Positions 52,632-55,820 of a stretch of 55,820 nt of DNA are shown here, piece after piece (position 1 is the stretch's first letter; each line of letters opens with the position of its first letter). The stretch is from Porphyromonadaceae bacterium UBA7207 (GTDB taxonomy: Bacteria; Bacteroidota; Bacteroidia; Bacteroidales; Muribaculaceae). Made by a program: the position numbers and the translations under genes. The DNA lies in NCBI GenBank assembly GCA_002490635.1, contig DKUJ01000026.1, positions 1-55,820 of the forward strand. The letters run 5' to 3'. The notes under the pieces were generated by a model, which was not told the origin of the DNA, did not search any database, and saw only the letters and a list, made by a program, of their open reading frames with translations.

Positions 52632-53033
52632 ATGACAGCAACATTAGTTCCCATCTTCGTCTGCGTAGTGCTCCCGGTAGCAGTCGTGGCAATAATCGCA
52701 GCAACAAAAATGAACAACGACAACAAGCGTTCAAAAGTGCTTATCAAAGCAATCGAATCCAACTGTGGAATCGATGCAGACAAACTGGCAGAGGCTCTTC
52801 AAAAGCCCAAGAAAACGGCTCGCGAGATTCTCAACAATCGACTGCTCCTGGGCTGCATCTTCTCTTTCGTCGGTCTTGCGCTCTGCATCGTGGGCATTGT
52901 GTCACTCTGCATGGGCACCGAGTTCTCTGCAGACCCCGTTACAGTTCCTTTGGTATTCGGCGGTGCATCACTCGCAGTAGGTCTGAGCTATCTTGTTGTT
53001 TACCTCGTAACTCGTAAACAAATCAAAGACTAA
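52632..53033 (+). CDS. Small membrane protein (DUF6249-like)
   Basis: Predicted 133-residue inner-membrane protein with three hydrophobic segments (about residues 5-25, 72-92 and 103-126) and a cytosolic middle (NNDNKRSKVLIKAIESNCGI, then LAEALQKPKK). This layout resembles the DUF6249 proteins found beside ECF sigma factors in Bacteroidota. A larger overlapping frame from 52490 lacks any sensible domain and is rejected. It precedes the sigma factor gene by 12 bases and is probably co-transcribed. Possible role: membrane partner in sigma-factor signalling (inference). Confidence 0.7.
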   Translation: MTATLVPIFVCVVLPVAVVAIIAATKMNNDNKRSKVLIKAIESNCGIDADKLAEALQKPKKTAREILNNRLLLGCIFSFVGLALCIVGIVSLCMGTEFSADPVTVPLVFGGASLAVGLSYLVVYLVTRKQIKD

Positions 53034-53045
53034 CCGCCCAAGGAT

Positions 53046-53525
53046 ATGACTCGCGAGCAATTCATATCTCATGTAGAAGCCACACAGAAAGCGTTTCGCC
53101 GCTTTCTTGTGGCTCTATGCTGCGGAGATACCTCGCTCGCGGATGATATTGCACAGGAATCCTACATCAAGGCTTATCTTTCATGCGATACATTTTCAAA
53201 CCTTGACAAATTCAACGCCTGGATTTTCAAAATCGGCTACAACACGTTCATCAATAATAAGCGTGGAGAACGGCTTACAGTCGGCATAGATGATGCAAAA
53301 GATATTACCGCACATGACAGCGCGGATTCCTCTTTTGCTTATCAAGACCTCTACGAAGCTTTGAACAGAATTCCTGCAAAGGAACGCACATCGGTATTGC
53401 TATTCTATATGCAGGGCTACTCAATCAAGGAGATAGCTGAGATACAGGAAACCTCACAAAATGCAGTGAAGCAACATCTTTCGCGAGGCCGCACACATCT
53501 GCGCGGTTTGTTATCAATCAATTAA
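53046..53525 (+). CDS. ECF-type RNA polymerase sigma factor
   Basis: Predicted 159-residue sigma-70-family regulator of the ECF group. Region 2 is seen as LADDIAQESYIKAYLSCDTF and FNAWIFKIGYNTFINNKR; region 4 as LYEALNRIPAKERTSVLLFY and the helix-turn-helix GYSIKEIAEIQETSQNAVKQ, followed by HLSRGRTHLRGLL. Regions 1 and 3 are absent, as in all ECF factors. Length is typical. It is sandwiched between two small membrane proteins in one operon, a common arrangement for membrane-regulated ECF factors. Confidence 0.9.
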   Translation: MTREQFISHVEATQKAFRRFLVALCCGDTSLADDIAQESYIKAYLSCDTFSNLDKFNAWIFKIGYNTFINNKRGERLTVGIDDAKDITAHDSADSSFAYQDLYEALNRIPAKERTSVLLFYMQGYSIKEIAEIQETSQNAVKQHLSRGRTHLRGLLSIN

Positions 53526-53539
53526 CCATACAAAATCTT

Positions 53540-53938
53540 ATGGAAGATGATAAATTTAAATCATTATTCTCAAACTTCGAGCCGGAACTTTCGTCCGACT
53601 TTCGGTTTATGAATAAGCTCCAACGAAATCTAAATTCCGTGGAGTTAGTCAAACAGCACATAGCCGAAGTCAGGTCGCGGAGTAAAAAAGCCGTCTTAAT
53701 AGCCGTCATTGTCGGCTTTATTGTCGGCTTCCTATTCTCATTGTCTTTGCCATATTTGATTGATGCCGTTTCAAATTGGCAATTGACCTTACCGAGCGAG
53801 TCCATACTGAACACTTTTGCTAAAAACTTCACCATAATTGCTTGGCTCGTTATTGGTGGTACATCGGTTTTTGCCGCAATCAACACTTATGAAATATCGT
53901 TTTCGCTGCTAAAACCCAAAGAAACGAGTGCATATTGA
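53540..53938 (+). CDS. Small two-helix membrane protein, possible anti-sigma factor
   Basis: Predicted 132-residue protein with a cytosolic N-terminal part (about 50 residues) containing FKSLFSNFEPELSSDFRFMN, a Bacteroidota-style segment. Two membrane helices follow (about 51-72 and 96-117). Gene order right after the sigma factor, 14 bases away, and the soluble N-terminus suggest an anti-sigma role (inference; no zinc-binding anti-sigma motif is visible). Downstream at 53967-54003 is a strong hairpin terminator. Confidence 0.65.
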   Translation: MEDDKFKSLFSNFEPELSSDFRFMNKLQRNLNSVELVKQHIAEVRSRSKKAVLIAVIVGFIVGFLFSLSLPYLIDAVSNWQLTLPSESILNTFAKNFTIIAWLVIGGTSVFAAINTYEISFSLLKPKETSAY

Positions 53939-53960
53939 CACAATTAACGTTGTCTTTTCC

Positions 53961-54013
53961 GCATAGAGTGCTTTACCGTACTTTCGCAGTACGATAAAGC
54001 ACTTTTTCTATGC
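53961..54013 (+). terminator. Strong nested inverted repeat/terminator after the sigma operon
   Basis: Inner hairpin AGTGCTTTA-C-CGTACT / AGTACG-A-TAAAGCACT (53967-53982 and 53988-54003; loop TTCGC) is followed by TTTTT. An outer pair GCATAG (53961-53966) and CTATGC (54008-54013) closes around the T run. The second outer arm overlaps the apparent start codon of the broken ORF at 54010. Confidence 0.8.
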
Positions 54014-54422
54014 AGACAATCTCAATTAACTTTATTGTGCCGCAGGGCTGGCACGAATTATCCGATAAACAGTTACGCTATGTTTTTCAACTCATCGCCT
54101 CCGAGTATGCGACCGATGAAATTGCGGACTGTTCCTCGAAAAGGTCAGGTTGGAGTAGTGCTGCATCTACCTTGACCCCCGAATATCGTTCAACGAGATT
54201 GACCGATATTTTTTCAGCGGCACCGCCGGAGCATACTTCATGATAGCGAAGGAATACTTCGCCTCGGTGATGAATATACGCGATTTCTTTGCCGACAATT
54301 TCGGCAAGCAGATGGCCGAGACCATCAGCAAAGCGCTCACACGCGACCTCTCGCGCCAATTTACCCAATTATCATTTTATAAATCATTGATGCTTAGAGG
54401 TATAACTTGTGCGATGAAATAA
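54010..54422 (+). pseudogene. Decayed gene(s), two frames
   Basis: Two protein-like pieces in different frames. The first (54010 to about 54130) reads MQTISINFIVPQGWHELSDK and on to YATDEIAD before turning into nonsense. The second (about 54165-54422) contains FNEIDRYFFSGTAGAYFMIA and ends at TAA/TAG-type stops, with no good start. The first piece reminded me of a protein class in Bacteroidales prophage-like elements, without certainty. The second is not recognised. No complete gene can be drawn here, so this looks like relic DNA from an insertion. Confidence 0.4.
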
Positions 54423-54444
54423 TAACAAAAAAATTATCGAAAAA

Positions 54445-54476
54445 TTTGGTTTATAATATAAATCGGTTTAACTTTG
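54445..54476 (+). promoter_or_regulatory. Promoter of the membrane protein/winged-helix operon
   Basis: TTTG (54445-54448) and TAACTTTG (54469-54476) with a 20-base spacer, an excellent Bacteroidota promoter about 100 bases upstream of the gene at 54578. The left arm of a 12-bp inverted repeat overlaps its spacer. Confidence 0.75.
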
Positions 54477-54554
54477 CATCATAGAAATGGAGTGACATCG
54501 CGCGAGTTTACTCCTTTCTTTTAAAGATACGGTATATAACACAAACCGATTTAT
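54458..54554. repeat. 12-bp perfect inverted repeat, candidate operator
   Basis: ATAAATCGGTTT (54458-54469) and AAACCGATTTAT (54543-54554) are perfect reverse complements separated by 73 bases. One arm lies inside the promoter spacer and the other just upstream of the first gene. This spacing suggests a paired binding site (possible DNA looping) for the winged-helix regulator encoded in the same operon; that link is inference. Confidence 0.55.
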
Positions 54555-54577
54555 TAAACTCAAAAAATCATCAACAA

Positions 54578-55210
54578 ATGGAAGACAAAAAAATCACCCC
54601 CCAAGAGAGCATGGCTCTCATCGCGCAGATGATAGAATCATCGAAACAGCGTGTGGCAATGCCAGATCTACGTATCTCGATAATGTGGGCTGTACTCACA
54701 ATCCTTACCGCAGCAACGGTACTTACCGGTATGCTCCTCTTCCACTCACCGTGGATTAACCTGGTATGGTTTGCCATACCTGCTATCGGTGTGCCGGTAA
54801 ATATCATAATGGTAAAGAAGTCAGAAGTGGTGAAAGGCGCGAAGACACTGATTGATACAGTCAGCGATGGGATATGGAAGACCGTAGGCTTCATTGCTAT
54901 CGCTCTTTCATTAATGTGCCTGGTGTTCAATCTTCTCGGACACCCGGAGGCATGGCTCGTAATGTTCTATTATGCGTTCATCATGGTGGGTTTCGGTGCG
55001 GCAATGACCGGCATATTGCTGAAAGAAAATTCATACATTTTCGGCGGTGTATTCTCTATCATTGTGGGATTTGTGGTTATAGCTCTCCAAATCTGCATGA
55101 TACAGTTGCTTATAGTGTGGGTGCTACCGCTCTATATGCTCTGCTTCCTGCTGATGTTCATAGTCCCGGCTTTTGTAATCCGTAAAAAACTAAATGCCTC
55201 GAAGCAATGA
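54578..55210 (+). CDS. Multi-pass membrane protein, unknown family
   Basis: Predicted 210-residue inner-membrane protein with six hydrophobic segments (about residues 35-52, 59-78, 102-122, 126-145, 150-170 and 175-198). The N-terminal 30 residues are cytosolic (KITPQESMALIAQMIESSKQ), an amphipathic start common to membrane proteins encoded next to small winged-helix regulators in Bacteroidota. The stop overlaps the downstream regulator start by four bases (ATGA). Function unknown; likely under the control of that regulator (inference). Confidence 0.75.
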   Translation: MEDKKITPQESMALIAQMIESSKQRVAMPDLRISIMWAVLTILTAATVLTGMLLFHSPWINLVWFAIPAIGVPVNIIMVKKSEVVKGAKTLIDTVSDGIWKTVGFIAIALSLMCLVFNLLGHPEAWLVMFYYAFIMVGFGAAMTGILLKENSYIFGGVFSIIVGFVVIALQICMIQLLIVWVLPLYMLCFLLMFIVPAFVIRKKLNASKQ

Positions 55211-55491
55211 AAGAATTGAATCCATTACTGCACTCTCAGTTGAGGCTTGCCGTAATATCGATTCTGATGAATGTCGAAGAAGCCGATTTTGTCTATCTTC
55301 GTGAGAAAACGGATTCGACTTCTGGCAACCTAAGCGTACAACTTGACAAACTTTCATCTGCCGGGTATATTGCCGTGGAGAAAGGGTTTGTCGGGAAGAA
55401 GACACGCACTGTATGCAAAATCACCGAACAAGGCCGCAAAGCGTTTGAAGAGTATGTCGATGCGTTAAAACAGTACATCAATCTGAAATAG
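55207..55491 (+). CDS. Winged-helix transcriptional regulator (MarR/ArsR-like)
   Basis: Predicted 94-residue DNA-binding protein. The winged helix is clear: LHSQLRLAVISILMNVEEAD, then DFVYLREKTDSTSGNLSVQL as helix-turn-helix, YIAVEKGFVGKKTRTVCKIT as the wing, and EQGRKAFEEYVDAL as the last helix. It is close to small stand-alone regulators of the ArsR/PadR-like HTH type. Co-translated with the membrane protein upstream through the ATGA overlap. The likely binding site is the inverted repeat at 54458/54543, making this an autoregulated unit (inference). Confidence 0.83.
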   Translation: MKELNPLLHSQLRLAVISILMNVEEADFVYLREKTDSTSGNLSVQLDKLSSAGYIAVEKGFVGKKTRTVCKITEQGRKAFEEYVDALKQYINLK

Positions 55492-55530
55492 AAACAGCTT
55501 TCTATAATAGAATAGCATCTGCAAGAGATT

Positions 55531-55664
55531 GTGGATGCTTTTCTCAATTACATCCGGCGCTGTGCCGAAGCCTTCAACTCTAAGATCAAGATCTTCCGCT
55601 CTCAAATGCGCAGGGTCCGAGACCGCGTTTTTTCATCTTCCGACTCGTCATACTATACGCCTGA
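55531..55664 (+). pseudogene. 3' remnant of an ISAon1-type transposase
   Basis: Translation gives DAFLNYIRRCAEAFNSKIKI and FRSQMRRVRDRVF, then, after a one-base frame shift in a T run (near 55628-55633), IFRLVILYA and stop TGA 55662-55664. AEAFNSKIK-FR and F-IFRL-LYA match the C-terminal end of ISAon1/ISL3-like transposases of Bacteroidota. Only the last ~45 residues remain, with no intact 5' part, so the element is dead. No terminal inverted repeat could be set. Confidence 0.6.
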
Positions 55665-55749
55665 ACATTTAAATTTATCCACCACCCATTTTAACATATG
55701 CACCGGGGTCTCGGCTTGACCCCTTAGTATCAGGATGCATAAACACGCA

Positions 55750-55794
55750 AAAAGCGCTGAAAATCCAGTAAATCACTGGATTTTCAGCGCTTTT
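55750..55794 (-). terminator. Terminator of a tRNA gene on the minus strand
   Basis: A 20-bp perfect stem (AAAAGCGCTGAAAATCCAGT with its complement; 55750-55769 and 55775-55794) with a 5-base loop and T tracts. On the minus strand it lies directly behind the tRNA 3' end at 55798. Confidence 0.8.
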
Positions 55795-55797
55795 AAG

Positions 55798-55820
55798 CGG
55801 AGCGACCGAGATTCGAACTC
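55798..55820 (-). tRNA. 3' end of a tRNA gene (partial)
   Basis: On the minus strand the sequence reads GAGTTCGAATCTCGG, a T arm with the invariant TTCGAAT loop, then TCGCTCC-G, the 3' acceptor strand and discriminator base G. The rest, including the anticodon, is beyond the right edge, so the amino acid cannot be named. No CCA is encoded (CTT follows). The T-stem pairing partner begins outside the window. Confidence 0.7.

Noticed and set aside
52490..53017. Plus-strand open frame of 175 codons overlapping the DUF6249-like gene
   Set aside because: Its translation is Ser/Arg-rich without helices, whereas the 52632 frame gives a clean membrane protein followed by a sigma factor at close spacing.
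1..55820. CRISPR array or cas genes
   Set aside because: No regularly spaced repeats and no Cas-like proteins were found.

Overview
The window looks like a chromosome segment of a Bacteroidales gut bacterium, probably close to Muribaculaceae. Evidence seen: Bacteroidota-type promoters (TAnnTTTG at -7, sometimes TTTG at -33), T9SS accessory proteins (PorQ-like and PorD/DUF4835-like), a two-subunit B12-dependent methylmalonyl-CoA mutase, the order coaBC-porD-recN-rlmB, and a 3' remnant of an ISAon1-type transposase. The family-level placement is inference.

Layout. (1) 17-11615, minus strand: a surface-polysaccharide operon running off the left edge. Its first gene encodes an unusual protein: a tyrosine-recombinase-like region that has lost its catalytic residues, fused to a UpxY/NusG-type antiterminator. 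Then follow UDP-glucose dehydrogenase, a nucleotidyltransferase-aminotransferase fusion, an ornithine-cyclodeaminase-like enzyme, an opine-dehydrogenase-like enzyme, a LicD-type transferase, a flippase, a membrane acyltransferase and a glycosyltransferase. The middle genes look like a pathway that makes a nucleotide-activated amino compound which LicD attaches to the glycan. (2) 11985-34713: housekeeping genes in short operons (pgk; rsmG and an MBL hydrolase; a CvfB-like protein, porQ, cmk, ispH, an exonuclease, a small lipoprotein and priA; a cysteine-less TlpA-like protein; mutA-mutB; nadC; a HAD phosphatase; dnaN, an exonuclease, coaBC, porD, recN, rlmB).

(3) 34817-51998, plus strand: eleven tightly packed genes, about 17 kb. 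They encode a large actin/HSP70-fold protein like SrfB, a large dynamin-like P-loop protein like SrfC, a membrane-anchored subtilisin-family protease, a three-helix membrane protein, a second P-loop GTPase, several single-pass membrane proteins of unknown family, a tail-anchored beta-sandwich-repeat protein, a DUF1294 protein and two paralogous YfaP/DUF2135-type lipoproteins. This is the best candidate for an undescribed system: three different nucleotide-driven machines linked by gene order to a protease and several envelope-facing proteins. Its function cannot be read from sequence.

(4) 51999-55820: a looser region. It holds a bidirectional terminator, a hairpin-rich intergenic stretch with a 42-codon ORF, an ECF sigma factor between two small membrane proteins, a decayed gene behind a strong inverted repeat, a two-gene membrane protein/winged-helix regulator unit with a perfect 12-bp inverted-repeat candidate operator, a broken transposase tail, and the 3' end of a tRNA gene on the minus strand that runs off the right edge.

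Genes of the capsule segment below about 4.7 kb are visibly more AT-rich than the rest, which fits exchange of capsule genes between strains.
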